Part shown: piece after piece, positions 1 through 7,996 of the stretch
Numbering within the stretch: the stretch's first letter is position 1
Layout: every line of letters begins with the position of its first letter
Source of the DNA: Oscillibacter sp. PC13
GTDB lineage: Bacteria > Bacillota > Clostridia > Oscillospirales > Oscillospiraceae
Direction of reading: 5' to 3'
Length of the DNA stretch: 35,247 nt
Assembly: GCF_900115635.1 (NCBI RefSeq)
Contig: NZ_FOXE01000023.1
Location: 1-35,247, forward strand
The notes under the pieces: model-generated
The model's input: only the letters and a program-made list of their open reading frames with translations
What the model was told of the DNA's origin: nothing
Database searches by the model: none
Translations under genes and position numbers: made by a program

Positions 1-4
1 AATT

Positions 5-1820
5 TGATGTTGGGGTCAAAAGTAAGTATTTTCACCATCAGGAGCTATAAAACAAAAAATGACCGCCTCTAAATACGAAAGCAGTCAAATCTTCGGCGTG
101 TTTTTGGGGGCCTTTTCGCCGTACTCTATGTGAGAAGTGGGTTGCAGGTACAACAATAGAAGCCCCTTCGTTGCCGAAGCAGCTTTCTAAAATTGATTGC
201 TGAAATTTTGGCTCCAAAGAAGAATTTACCAGGGATCTTCCCCCGTACCGGCATATCGTCAACATGATAGCAGTTGCGCAAAATGGAAGGAACCGCTTCA
301 ACGCCATTCCGTATTCTTCTCCAGTTCTGAAAGTCTTCCGCCCCTATAAAGCGCTGTTGTTGTGCGCGCTCTATGGCAGAGCGAGATAGCGTGATCAAGT
401 TGGAGCATTTTCGGATTTTGGGATGGCATTGCTCCTGATACGGACATTGTGTGCATAAGCCATAAGCGAAATATGTTTTTACCTGTTTGCTTGTGGAAAT
501 GTATTTACAGCGGAGTGGTTCATGACCAGCCGGGCAGTGTAATATTTTCTCTCCGTCTTCACTTATTTCAAAGTCGGCATAGATATCCGGGACCGGCGTT
601 CCCATAAGACTTGTGTTGATGAGTTTTACATTCTTCTCTTTCGCAGTATTCCGATAAATCTGGCCTGTATAGGTTCCGTCCATCACAATAACAGCGGGTG
701 TTTCTTGCGGCTGTAGCTGCTCCAGGTGATCTCCAAGAAAGTGAGCGTCTGAATAAACATTTTGCTCATACTGGTAATCCACGATGACGGAACCATCTTT
801 ACTTACGGATTCTACGACATTTGCCACATAGCCAATGTGCTGTTTTCCAGCCTTTGTACGATAAGTGGCCTCAGGATCTGTTGGGTTTTGGAGGGATGTC
901 GGCTTGGGAGATTCCAATCCCTTGATGCGCAATCTGTGGGTCCCGTTTTCCAGAACAGTTTGTTCCTCCAGACACCGTAGCAACAGTTGGTGTTCTTTCG
1001 GATGGTCGTATTTTCCCTGACAGCGTTCCAGTAATATCTCCGCGTCTTTGATGATGGCGGTTGTTCTGGAATCAACATCTATATTTCGGCTGTGGTAGAT
1101 AACAAGATCGCGGTCATCCGAATCAATGTAGTGTTCAAGGCCAGATAAATCCACACCGGTTTGGTTTTTATGATGGTATTTCACCGCTCCGGCAACACAG
1201 GAATAAAGCAGTTCGATGCGGCTCAGATTTTTGATATTGGCCTCTATCATGAGGGAATCCATTCGCTTGATATGAGAATTGATGCCCACCATTTTAGCAA
1301 TCTTTTCGCTCAAATCCTTGACACAGTCATGGAATAGATCAACGCCATGGGCACGCTCATATTCATAGCAGCGGCGACGAAAACGGGACAATGTTTTGTC
1401 GCTCAAAGGCTGTTCTTCAAAGCTGGTCGTGCGCAGCGCATATTGATAGTGGATGTCCAGCATCAAGTTTTCGACCACTTCATCATCGGAAAGATTGAAA
1501 AGTTCCTTGATGATCAATGCTCCGACAATAACATTTACTGGCGTGTTAGGCCTGGACGCATTTTCGGAGTACAGAACACGAAAACGTTCTTCGTCGATTG
1601 CAGGGAAGATCTCATCTGAAAACACCTTTGCCCATGAGTTTTCCAGACATTTTCTTTCCCGTTCTGTTAGGTGGAGACTTCGATCAAATATAGAAAGCTG
1701 CTGGCACTGATTCGCTCTGTATGACATAAAACATCCCACCGTGTTTTTTCCTATTATATCATATCTCCCAATCGCTTTCATCTATTGCTCACTCAAGTGA
1801 CCTTTTGACCCCAACATCAT
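5..1820 (-). mobile_element. IS1182-family insertion sequence
   Basis: An apparently complete element holding one transposase gene on the minus strand. Perfect 18-bp inverted ends are visible: bases 5-22 (core TGTTGGGGTCAAAAG) and the reverse complement at 1802-1819. The sequence AATTT stands outside both ends (1-5 and 1821-1825) and could be a target-site duplication or part of a palindromic target; the left flank is too short in this window to decide. The family comes from the transposase; the exact ends are my reading of the repeats. Confidence 0.8.
126..1727 (-). CDS. IS1182-family transposase
   Basis: This is the DDE transposase that would mobilise the surrounding element. The product of about 533 residues begins MSYRANQCQQLSIF, a typical IS1182 opening. 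An N-terminal domain follows with the family phrases NVIVGALIIKELFNLSDDE and LSDKTLSRFRRR. The middle region carries a YVANVVESV segment and a VIVMDGTYTG segment that probably supplies a catalytic aspartate. A cysteine-rich C-terminal part (CPAGHEPL, CTQCPYQEQCHPKIRKC) looks like a zinc-binding insertion. The frame could open 18 codons earlier, at 1781, but the inner ATG follows a GGTGGGAT sequence and matches family starts better. No stop or frameshift is visible, so the element may be active. It is the only gene between the inverted ends. Confidence 0.85.
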   Translation of the reverse strand: MSYRANQCQQLSIFDRSLHLTERERKCLENSWAKVFSDEIFPAIDEERFRVLYSENASRPNTPVNVIVGALIIKELFNLSDDEVVENLMLDIHYQYALRTTSFEEQPLSDKTLSRFRRRCYEYERAHGVDLFHDCVKDLSEKIAKMVGINSHIKRMDSLMIEANIKNLSRIELLYSCVAGAVKYHHKNQTGVDLSGLEHYIDSDDRDLVIYHSRNIDVDSRTTAIIKDAEILLERCQGKYDHPKEHQLLLRCLEEQTVLENGTHRLRIKGLESPKPTSLQNPTDPEATYRTKAGKQHIGYVANVVESVSKDGSVIVDYQYEQNVYSDAHFLGDHLEQLQPQETPAVIVMDGTYTGQIYRNTAKEKNVKLINTSLMGTPVPDIYADFEISEDGEKILHCPAGHEPLRCKYISTSKQVKTYFAYGLCTQCPYQEQCHPKIRKCSNLITLSRSAIERAQQQRFIGAEDFQNWRRIRNGVEAVPSILRNCYHVDDMPVRGKIPGKFFFGAKISAINFRKLLRQRRGFYCCTCNPLLT

Positions 1821-1863
1821 AATTTAAAAGAACATAGAAGCAAATTAAAATTGAACGAGCCGA

Positions 1864-1989
1864 GTGAAGGAGATAATTCTTGGACAAAAATTCAGAAGAG
1901 CCGTCTATGTGAAAGGGGTCTTGAGCGATATTGCAGATGAACAGATGGAAAAAGAAACGTTTAAACTAACTGCATTACACAAATGGTAA
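1864..1989 (+). other. possible 3' remnant of a gene beside the IS
   Basis: Between the IS1182 end and the GGDEF gene, a short open frame reads about 41 codons from a GTG and ends in a run containing SDIADEQMEKETFKLTALHKW before TAA. It looks more like protein than random AT-rich sequence, and could be the tail of a gene broken by the IS insertion. I do not recognise it. The rest of 1821-2027 holds no clear feature and no convincing promoter. Confidence 0.2.
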
Positions 1990-2027
1990 GTTTGATTAAT
2001 AATTTTATGCAAAACGGAAGATAGAAA

Positions 2028-3569
2028 ATGAAGAAACAAAGAACAACAAGCGAAAGCACCATTATAAAAAACGCTCTTGATGTGATCTTTGAGCAGAACG
2101 ATGTTGTTTCTGCAATTCATACTGTTCTTAAAATGCTAGGCCAGCATTTCGGAGCTGATCGAGCATACATTTTTGAGGACAACATCGACCATCTTGGCAG
2201 CAGGAACACCTACGAATGGTGTGCTGCGGGGATCCCTCCACAGAAAGATAATCTTCAGCATGTGAGTTACGAGGATATTTTAGATTACCCGATATCTGAA
2301 TTATTCAAAGAAAAAAGTGTCTGGTATAGATCGGATTTTTCAAAGGTGGAGAATGGTTCACTAAAGAAGCTGCTTTTGAAGAAGAATATAAAACCAGCAA
2401 TTCTCGTTGGGTTATTTGAATATGGCGATTTTGCAGGATTTATTGGTCTTGACATTTGTGATGCACCCAAAGAACTGGCAAGCGAGCAAATAGAACTTCT
2501 TCAGGTTATGGCAAAGATTTTTTCTTACGCGATATCAGGGGCAAAATATACTGAGTTGAGAGGGCTTGCATCTTCATTGCAAGAAAGAAGCAGAGACCTA
2601 AAGGATCAGATTTCCACGGAAAGAAAAGCATTTTTTGATGTCATGGGGAATAATGCACTGTTTACTGTGCATTCCGACTTGACAGATGGGCTAATCATTG
2701 AAGATATTCTTGCGCCGGATGGAAGCAGCCTTCTTGCTGCCCTGGGGTTCAGTGTTCCTGCCCCTTACGATGAGGAGGGGCGTGCTTTCATTGAGACCAA
2801 TCGGGTTGAGATGATTACTCCAAATGCCGCCCGCTGCTTTCAGCACAAAGAGGCAATGAACATATTTTATGAAGGAATAGGCTCTGCTCCATATGACATT
2901 TACATTGGTTCTACCGATATGTATGTTCGTATGAATGTTATTTTCTATAAAAACCAGGATAACGGGCATGTCATGTGCTACTGTATGTGTACAGATACCA
3001 GCGAACAATATAAAGAAATTCGGCAGCTTAAAAAATTGGAAGTAATAAATGAACAATTGAAGTATGAATCAACTCATGAAGGAAATACAGGATTATTGAA
3101 TAGGTCAGCAGCCAAAGATCAAATTGAAAGCTGCATTAATAGCAGGGACGGCAAAACAGTGGCATTGATTTTGATAGATATTGATAACTTCAAATCTATC
3201 AACGATCGTTTTGGTCATACTGTTGGAGACAAAGCTATTTTCAATGTTGCTGAAACAATGAGGAAGCGATTTAGGAAAACAGATGTGTTAAGCCGTTTTG
3301 GCGGAGACGAATTTGCCGTTTTCATAAAAGATGTCTCAAAGACTTCTGTGCTCATGGATAGGATTGAGGACTTCTTGTCACACGTGACCGAACTGGTGAT
3401 AGAAAAAAATCTGACCATTCCCTTGACCTGCAGTGTTGGGCTAGCCATTGCCCAAAATGGTGAAATGGATTTTAATACACTTTATCGTCACGCAGACACG
3501 GCCCTGTACTTCTCAAAAAATAATGGAAAAAACAGATATTGTGTGTATTCTGAGGAAATGTCGCTTTAG
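2028..3569 (+). CDS. GAF-GGDEF diguanylate cyclase
   Basis: This 513-residue protein should make the second messenger cyclic di-GMP from two GTP. Roughly residues 10-170 look like a GAF sensor domain (phrases FGADRAYIFEDN and AGFIGLDIC). Residues 190-330 form a second PAS-like region and 350-510 a GGDEF domain. The catalytic signature GGDEF is intact at 425-429. An RxxD inhibitory site lies five residues upstream (R416-D419), so product inhibition is expected. No transmembrane segment or EAL phosphodiesterase domain is seen, so the enzyme is probably cytosolic and purely synthetic. Translation starts at the ATG after a weak GGAAGATAGAA leader. A strong terminator follows about 95 bases downstream, so the gene is monocistronic. 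It is AT-richer than later genes and lies between two insertion sequences, which suggests acquired DNA. The target process is unknown; the exopolysaccharide operon at 20502 is the only obvious candidate in the window. Confidence 0.88.
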   Translation: MKKQRTTSESTIIKNALDVIFEQNDVVSAIHTVLKMLGQHFGADRAYIFEDNIDHLGSRNTYEWCAAGIPPQKDNLQHVSYEDILDYPISELFKEKSVWYRSDFSKVENGSLKKLLLKKNIKPAILVGLFEYGDFAGFIGLDICDAPKELASEQIELLQVMAKIFSYAISGAKYTELRGLASSLQERSRDLKDQISTERKAFFDVMGNNALFTVHSDLTDGLIIEDILAPDGSSLLAALGFSVPAPYDEEGRAFIETNRVEMITPNAARCFQHKEAMNIFYEGIGSAPYDIYIGSTDMYVRMNVIFYKNQDNGHVMCYCMCTDTSEQYKEIRQLKKLEVINEQLKYESTHEGNTGLLNRSAAKDQIESCINSRDGKTVALILIDIDNFKSINDRFGHTVGDKAIFNVAETMRKRFRKTDVLSRFGGDEFAVFIKDVSKTSVLMDRIEDFLSHVTELVIEKNLTIPLTCSVGLAIAQNGEMDFNTLYRHADTALYFSKNNGKNRYCVYSEEMSL

Positions 3570-3661
3570 GATATGCTTATTAACCATTAGAACTTAACCA
3601 GAAAAATTATTAACAAGATGTTAGTACACCAACCGATAGGCATACAACTATCCCAAATTAC

Positions 3662-3695
3662 AAAGCAGCGGCTAAACAAAGCCGCTGCTTTTTTC
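3662..3695 (+). terminator. rho-independent terminator after the GGDEF gene
   Basis: A perfect 12-bp stem, AAAGCAGCGGCT (3662-3673) pairing with AGCCGCTGCTTT (3680-3691), has a six-base loop and runs into a T tract. It ends the diguanylate cyclase transcript. Confidence 0.9.
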
Positions 3696-3764
3696 TTCGA
3701 AAATGCAATATCAGAAAAGAAACGAGAAATTAGAAAAACAGAATGGATGGTAGTGTCAGAATTT

Positions 3765-5118
3765 GGTAGTGTCAAGATTTTTTCGCAAATTGGTTTGCAG
3801 ACTCCGGGATGAATGAGTCAACCTGCAATGGAGGCATCCTCAACGGCAGCCTCCAAGTGCTTCATGTTCATGTACTTCTTGTTGCCCCACTGGGTGCCGG
3901 CCACATGGCGCAGACGGGCACAGACCAGCATGAGGGCGGAGTTACCGTCTGGGAAGGTACCCACCACACGGGTCCGGCGGCGGATCTCCCGGTTGAGCCG
4001 CTCGATGACATTGTTGGTCCGGATGCGGGTCCAATGCTCGAAAGGGAACTCGCAGTAGGTCAGCGTCGCCTCAACGCCGTCTTCCACCTTCTTGGCGGCC
4101 TCCTTCAGTTTCATTGCCCGCAGTTCTTCCACGACGGCTCTGGCCTTCTCACGGGCCGCTTTCTTGCTCTCCTGAGCATGGATGGCCTTGAGCATTTTGG
4201 CCACCAGCTTCACTTTGGAACGCGGGGTAACGGAGAATACGTTGCGGTAAAAGTGAACGGTGCAGCGCTGATATTTGGCCTCGGGAAACACTTCTCCTAC
4301 TGCCTCCAACATGCCCAAACACTTGTCACCAACGATGAGTTTTACGCCGTTCAGACCGCGGCCACGGAGCCACTGGAAGAAGCTGACCCAGCTGGCCTTG
4401 TCCTCTTTCATACCCTCGGCAGCCCCAAGAACCTCACGATATCCGTCCTCATTGACAGCGATTGCGACCAAAATGGCCACATTTTCATACTCTCCGCCCC
4501 GGTTTCGGCGCAGATAGATGCCATCCACATAGACATACGGGTAGCGGCCGCCCTGCAGAGGGCGGTTTCTCCAATCCTCAATGTGGACATAGGCTTTTTT
4601 GTTCAGCTCGCTGATGGTAGAGGAGGATACCTTGCTGCCCCACAGGGCCTCGGTGATGTCCTCCACCCGGCGCACAGAGACGCCGGCCAGGTACATCTCA
4701 ATGAGGGCTTCCTCAACACTGCTCTCACGACGGCGGTACCGCTCAATAATCGCTGTCTCAAATGAGATTCCCTTGAGGCGCGGTACCTTGAGGGTGACGT
4801 CCCCCGAAGTGGTGGTGAGGTTCCGGCTGTAGTGGCCGCTGCGGTAGCCCTGACGCTCCTCGCTACGCTCGTACCGGGCTGCCTGGGTCAGATTCTCCGC
4901 CTCAGCCTCCAGCAGCTCGTTCAGGGTTTCTTCCGCGCTGCCGCGGACCAATTCCTTGATCTGCCCCTTGATTACTTCCTCGTTCAGCTGTACAATCTTC
5001 TCAGGCATGGTTTGCTTTCTCCTTTCAGAATGGTGTCTCGCAACTTCATTCTAACAGAGATCTGCAAACCATGTCTCTCTTTTTACCTCTTTTTCAATTT
5101 GCGCAACTTATCTTACCT
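3765..5118 (-). mobile_element. IS256-family insertion sequence (approximate ends)
   Basis: The element carries one intact transposase and is about 1.35 kb, normal for IS256. Imperfect inverted ends can be aligned: the left region 3769-3790 contains ATTTTTTCGCAAATT, and the right region around 5093-5117 contains AATTTGCGCAACTTATCTTA. An inner pair, GGTTTGCAGA (3792-3801) and TCTGCAAACC (5061-5070), is also inverted. A tandem GGTAGTGTCA at 3749 and 3765 sits at the left edge. Exact ends and target duplication are uncertain. Confidence 0.65.
3818..5008 (-). CDS. IS256-family transposase
   Basis: A complete 396-residue mutator-type transposase; the family is usually 390-410 residues. The likely catalytic triad is D162 (VYVDGIYL), D228 (IVGDKCLG) and E336 (NNVIERLNREIRRR). 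The family C-x2-H motif (CTVHFYRN) lies between the second Asp and the Glu, followed by the usual helical insertion. The N-terminal part has the typical RSGHYSRNLTTTSGDVTLKV region. The ATG follows AAGGAG with 9 bases of spacing. No disruption is visible, so it may be functional. Its GC content is higher than that of the neighbouring GGDEF gene, in keeping with independent arrival. Confidence 0.92.
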   Translation of the reverse strand: MPEKIVQLNEEVIKGQIKELVRGSAEETLNELLEAEAENLTQAARYERSEERQGYRSGHYSRNLTTTSGDVTLKVPRLKGISFETAIIERYRRRESSVEEALIEMYLAGVSVRRVEDITEALWGSKVSSSTISELNKKAYVHIEDWRNRPLQGGRYPYVYVDGIYLRRNRGGEYENVAILVAIAVNEDGYREVLGAAEGMKEDKASWVSFFQWLRGRGLNGVKLIVGDKCLGMLEAVGEVFPEAKYQRCTVHFYRNVFSVTPRSKVKLVAKMLKAIHAQESKKAAREKARAVVEELRAMKLKEAAKKVEDGVEATLTYCEFPFEHWTRIRTNNVIERLNREIRRRTRVVGTFPDGNSALMLVCARLRHVAGTQWGNKKYMNMKHLEAAVEDASIAG

Positions 5119-5180
5119 TATCACATGAGTCCACGGTCTTCTCTATGGTCGGAGTGAAATTATGGGACTTGATAAAACGA

Positions 5181-5215
5181 AAAAAATCGGAGCATCCTAT
5201 AAGGATACTCCGATT
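5181..5215 (-). terminator. terminator of tRNA-Pro
   Basis: Read on the minus strand, a 13-bp stem (AATCGGAGTATCC with GGATGCTCCGATT, one G-T pair, TTATA-type loop) runs into six T residues directly after the tRNA CCA end. Confidence 0.88.
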
Positions 5216-5290
5216 GGTCCGAGTGGCGAGACTTGAACTCACGGCCTCTTGACCCCCAGTCAAGCGCGCTACCAACTGCGCCACACCCGG
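5215..5290 (-). tRNA. tRNA-Pro (GGG)
   Basis: A complete cloverleaf with an encoded CCA end. The acceptor stem is CCGGGTG/CACTCGG. The D arm is GCGC...GCGC, the anticodon stem CTTGA/TCAAG with loop CTGGGGG gives anticodon GGG, and the T arm is GTGAG TTCAAGT CTCGC. The discriminator is A. It reads CCC codons (and CCU by wobble). Confidence 0.93.
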
Positions 5291-5326
5291 TTATTCAAAC
5301 ACTGACTTGTTGAAGTCAGCTTATAT

Positions 5327-5355
5327 ATATTAGCATGATATTTTTTGAAATGCAA
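5327..5355 (-). promoter_or_regulatory. promoter of tRNA-Pro
   Basis: On the minus strand, TTGCAT (5350-5355) and TAATAT (5327-5332) are separated by 17 bases, about 37 bases before the tRNA. A CTGACTT/AAGTCAG hairpin lies between promoter and tRNA and may be part of the processed leader. Confidence 0.65.
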
Positions 5356-5421
5356 CCCCCAAAATGAAATTTTTGTATTTTTTTATGAATTGTTATTCTT
5401 TCTAAATTTTGAAAACCAATG

Positions 5422-5451
5422 TTGACAAATCACCCTTGAATATGATATCAT
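5422..5451 (+). promoter_or_regulatory. promoter of the tRNA-Ser pair
   Basis: TTGACA (5422-5427) and TATCAT (5446-5451) are 18 bases apart, about 40 bases before the first tRNA-Ser. It is a near-consensus housekeeping-sigma promoter. Confidence 0.75.
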
Positions 5452-5490
5452 ACTTCAAGTGTTCGGAGGCGGGCGTTGCTTTTCATCCAT

Positions 5491-5578
5491 GGAGAGATGT
5501 CCGAGTGGTTGAAGGAACCGGTCTTGAAAACCGGCGACGCGCAAGCGTCCGTGGGTTCGAATCCCACTCTCTCCGCCA
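5491..5578 (+). tRNA. tRNA-Ser (TGA)
   Basis: A class II tRNA with a long variable arm and encoded CCA. The acceptor stem is GGAGAGA/TCTCTCC, and the anticodon loop CTTGAAA between CCGGT/ACCGG gives TGA, reading UCA. The variable arm is GACGC GCAA GCGTC, followed by a T arm with GTTCGAAT. Confidence 0.95.
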
Positions 5579-5609
5579 CGCCTTTTATCTTAATTACAAA
5601 TATGAATTT

Positions 5610-5703
5610 GCAGAAGTACCCAAGAGGCCGAAGGGGCTCCCCTGCTAAGGGAGTAGGGTGTCTAAAAAACGCCGCGAGGGTTCAAATCCCTCCTTCTGCG
5701 CCA
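5610..5703 (+). tRNA. tRNA-Ser (GCT)
   Basis: A class II tRNA with acceptor stem GCAGAAG/CTTCTGC and an encoded GCCA end. The anticodon loop CTGCTAA between CTCCC/GGGAG gives GCT, reading AGC/AGU. It lies 31 bases after the first tRNA-Ser, so the two are probably co-transcribed. Confidence 0.95.
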
Positions 5704-5706
5704 ATT

Positions 5707-5741
5707 CGTCGCAAGCGTCATGTCGCTTGCGACGTTCTTTT
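5707..5741 (+). terminator. terminator of the tRNA-Ser pair
   Basis: A perfect 11-bp stem, CGTCGCAAGCG (5707-5717) with CGCTTGCGACG (5724-5734), is followed by TTCTTTTAT four bases after the tRNA. Confidence 0.8.
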
Positions 5742-5765
5742 ATTCCTGTGGAATAAAAGAACGTC
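5731..5765. repeat. 16-bp perfect palindrome overlapping the terminator
   Basis: GACGTTCTTTTATTCC (5731-5746) and GGAATAAAAGAACGTC (5750-5765) form a perfect hairpin with a TGT loop. Its left arm shares GACG with the right arm of the preceding terminator, so the two hairpins exclude each other. From 5766 to 6046 I see no gene: the open frames there run into antisense tRNA sequence and look spurious. Confidence 0.8.
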
Positions 5766-6046
5766 ATCCGCTCGCTCCTTTGCGCCTCCTTTCCGAACGA
5801 ACCCGTTGCGGTGGGCTTAGATTCGGGTTGGAAAACGAAAATATCCAAATTGAAGCCACCTACCGAGTCGGAGTAAGTAATATTTCGCTTGCCCCGGCTT
5901 TTGGCGAGAAAACCGGTACATTTCTCTTTTGACGCACCTCTTCTCAACGCCGAAATCCACTTCTGCGCCCTGTTTTGTATAGACATCTTTCCTTTGCATA
6001 ACAAATGCAGTTGATTCCGCTGGCGCTGCTGGAGAAATTGGGGCAC

Positions 6047-6087
6047 AAAACTCCTCTGAACGAATAAGTTTCAGAGGAGTTTTATAT
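6047..6087 (+). terminator. strong terminator-like hairpin in spacer DNA
   Basis: A 14-bp perfect stem, AAAACTCCTCTGAA (6047-6060) with TTCAGAGGAGTTTT (6070-6083), is followed by ATATTT. The A-rich start and T-rich end allow it to work on either strand. No gene feeds into it in this window, so it may mark a removed gene or act on read-through from the tRNA operon. Confidence 0.6.
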
Positions 6088-6186
6088 TTCATCTGACGGC
6101 AGCCGCGGGATGCTGAATCCGAAAAGACGGCTTTTTAAGAGGCGGCAAAAGTGGTGACTGGTTTTAAACGATCTTCAGCATGCCTG

Positions 6187-6217
6187 TTGATTTTTATGAG
6201 GCATCGCGTTATCATAA
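6187..6217 (+). promoter_or_regulatory. promoter and possible TetR operator for the fusion gene
   Basis: TTGATT (6187-6192) and TATCAT (6210-6215) are 17 bases apart. Overlapping them, TTATGA (6194-6199) and TCATAA (6212-6217) form an inverted repeat with a 12-base spacer. Placement across the promoter suits autorepression by the TetR domain encoded 40 bases downstream; that role is inference. Confidence 0.5.
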
Positions 6218-6257
6218 TTTGAGCGATATTCAGTATGAGGCAGAAGGAGGCTTGACT

Positions 6258-7340
6258 ATGACAAGAAGAGCGGCAGCGGACGGTGGCAAGCGGGAAGAGA
6301 TCATAAGATCAGCAATGGACTACTTTCTGGAAAAAGGATATGACGGGACGACTGTTCGCGCTATCATGAAAAAAGCCGGTGGAGAGATTGGGTTGTTCTA
6401 TTATTATTTTAAAAGTAAGGATGATGTGTTCGACAAGGTACTGGATCTGTTCTTTGCTAAGTATCAAAAAGAATTTTCTGAAATTGCCGACCGTGCCTGT
6501 CGGGATCCATTCCGTGCACTGACATATTTTTTCGAGTATATGAAAGTCGAGACCATCCGTTTCCGGGAGCAGTACGCCGCCAATATTCACCGAACAGTGC
6601 GATGGGCCATTCGGGAGCGGACACTTACCATTGTCGTGCCCTATCTGCGGGAAATTTTGGGCATACTGGCAGACCTGGGGGCGAAGCTGCCTTTGGACTT
6701 GGATGTGACCGCAGTGTTGCTGGCCCATGGTGTGGGCAGTATCATTCTGCATGAGGACAACGAATGGGTGGAGCGGAGTACGGTAGAAGTACAGAAGGCT
6801 GTCCATCTTATCATGGGGTTAGACCTTGACCGGGCAAATCTCCTGTTTCCAATATTTCCAACAATGGGGGATATTCCCGCCATCACTGAGCTTGCGGAGA
6901 AGATGAGAGAGCAGCTCCCGGGTTTTGAACGGACTGAATTTGAGGCGCAGCTGAACGAAAAGTTGAAGAATCAGGAGGTCTTGATGATCCGGCATCACGG
7001 AACTGCCGCTGGGTGTATTGCCTTCTCCCGCCGCAGAAAGGAGATCGACTTTCTCGCAGTGGCCCCGGACTGCCGGCGGAATGGCGTGGCGACGCGTCTT
7101 CTGATTACGGCCATGTCTGAATTTCCGCCTGATACCGTTTTATCCGTGGTAACCTACCGGGAGGGAGACCCTCTGGGCACGTCGGCACGTTGGTTCTATC
7201 AAAAATTTGGATTCCGAGAGGAAATGCTGCTGACTGTATTCGGTTATCCCTGTCAGCAGCTCTGCGGAAGCACCCCAGCCTGCCTGCCAGGAATCCAACG
7301 GTGCAGAAAGAATGTGATGGCAGCGGGAGATTTGAATTGA
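6258..7340 (+). CDS. TetR-type regulator fused to a GNAT acetyltransferase
   Basis: A 360-residue protein with two recognisable parts. Residues about 10-60 are a TetR helix-turn-helix (AMDYFLEKGYDGTTVRAIMKKAGG, then GLFYYYFKSKDDVF). Residues 65-200 are the helical ligand-binding domain. From about 240 a GNAT fold follows: the acetyl-CoA motif is DFLAVAPDCRRNGVATRLL (from residue 265), ending with ARWFYQKFGFREE. The ATG at 6258 follows AGAAGGAGG with 7 bases of spacing; the frame is open further upstream, but that part contains the promoter. TetR proteins repress or activate genes in response to small ligands, and GNAT enzymes acetylate amines. The fusion could let one polypeptide sense and modify the same compound, which is inference. 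Neighbouring genes are regulators too, and no obvious target gene adjoins it. Confidence 0.85.
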   Translation: MTRRAAADGGKREEIIRSAMDYFLEKGYDGTTVRAIMKKAGGEIGLFYYYFKSKDDVFDKVLDLFFAKYQKEFSEIADRACRDPFRALTYFFEYMKVETIRFREQYAANIHRTVRWAIRERTLTIVVPYLREILGILADLGAKLPLDLDVTAVLLAHGVGSIILHEDNEWVERSTVEVQKAVHLIMGLDLDRANLLFPIFPTMGDIPAITELAEKMREQLPGFERTEFEAQLNEKLKNQEVLMIRHHGTAAGCIAFSRRRKEIDFLAVAPDCRRNGVATRLLITAMSEFPPDTVLSVVTYREGDPLGTSARWFYQKFGFREEMLLTVFGYPCQQLCGSTPACLPGIQRCRKNVMAAGDLN

Positions 7341-7452
7341 CCGCAGAACGATATTACTCATGAGGAAAACCTTGATAAAAAAGGACAAACCTGTTTTGGA
7401 ACCGGCATAAGCTACTCATCTGATACGGATACAACTGATACCTCTTTTGCTG

Positions 7453-7520
7453 CAGGTTACAGCCTGATTTTGACAGGTCACGTTTCAGGCCATTTACTTG
7501 CAGGAATTTTACGCTATGAT
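7453..7520 (+). promoter_or_regulatory. LytTR-type direct repeats and promoter
   Basis: CAGGTTAC (7453-7460) and CAGGTCAC (7474-7481) are direct repeats with starts exactly 21 bases apart, two helical turns, the spacing LytTR proteins favour. A weak -35 (TTTACT, 7493-7498) and good -10 (TATGAT, 7515-7520) follow, as expected for an activator-dependent promoter. Autoregulation by the LytTR protein encoded 27 bases downstream is inferred. Confidence 0.55.
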
Positions 7521-7546
7521 ATCGATATCTACGTGGAGGTGCGAGG

Positions 7547-7984
7547 ATGAAGATCACCATCGAACAAATCAGCAGGGAACAGAACGAAGAAGTCATCCTG
7601 CGCTGCCATGAAGTCAATGACCAGATCCTGCAGATGCTGCAATCCCTGAAAGCCTCTGAAAGCGGGCTGGTGGGCATAAAAGGCGAGGAACTTCACCGGC
7701 TCTCCTTGGAAGATATCTTCTACTTTGAGGTGGTGGAAAATCGCTCCTTCTTCTACTGCCGGGATAATATTTATGAGAGTAAACTGAAGCTGTATGAATT
7801 TGAGGAGATCAGTAAAGGGGGCGGTTTCTTCCGGGCATCGAAATCCACCATTTTAAATGCAGACAAGATTGAGTTTGTATCCCCCTCCTTTTCCGGGCGG
7901 TTTGCGGCGATACTGCGCAATGGGGAGAAGGTCGTGGTCTCCCGGCAGTATGTGGGTACACTGCAAAAGAAAATGGGATTGTAA
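7547..7984 (+). CDS. LytTR-domain DNA-binding regulator
   Basis: A 145-residue stand-alone transcription factor without a receiver domain. Residues about 40-143 are a LytTR domain: LSLEDIFYFEVVENRSFFYC, then FFRASKSTILNADKIEFVSP, then SGRFAAILRNGEKVVVSRQY near the end. The short N-terminal part is helical and has no phospho-acceptor signature, so it cannot be a normal two-component response regulator. The ATG follows TGGAGGTGCGAGG. The DUF3021-type membrane protein starts 12 bases after its stop, an arrangement common in Firmicutes in which a membrane protein controls a LytTR factor. Direct repeats upstream suggest it binds its own promoter. The stimulus and other targets cannot be read from the sequence. 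Confidence 0.9.
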   Translation: MKITIEQISREQNEEVILRCHEVNDQILQMLQSLKASESGLVGIKGEELHRLSLEDIFYFEVVENRSFFYCRDNIYESKLKLYEFEEISKGGGFFRASKSTILNADKIEFVSPSFSGRFAAILRNGEKVVVSRQYVGTLQKKMGL

Positions 7985-7996
7985 GGAGGCTGTGCC

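Noticed and set aside
3809..4765. A 318-codon plus-strand frame over the IS256 transposase
   Set aside because: Antisense to an intact transposase with clear catalytic residues; no ribosome binding site or domain.
5645..6046. Minus-strand frame of 133 codons after the tRNA-Ser pair
   Set aside because: It reads into antisense tRNA and hairpins; the QKEGFEPSR-type ending is a known false-gene pattern at tRNA loci.
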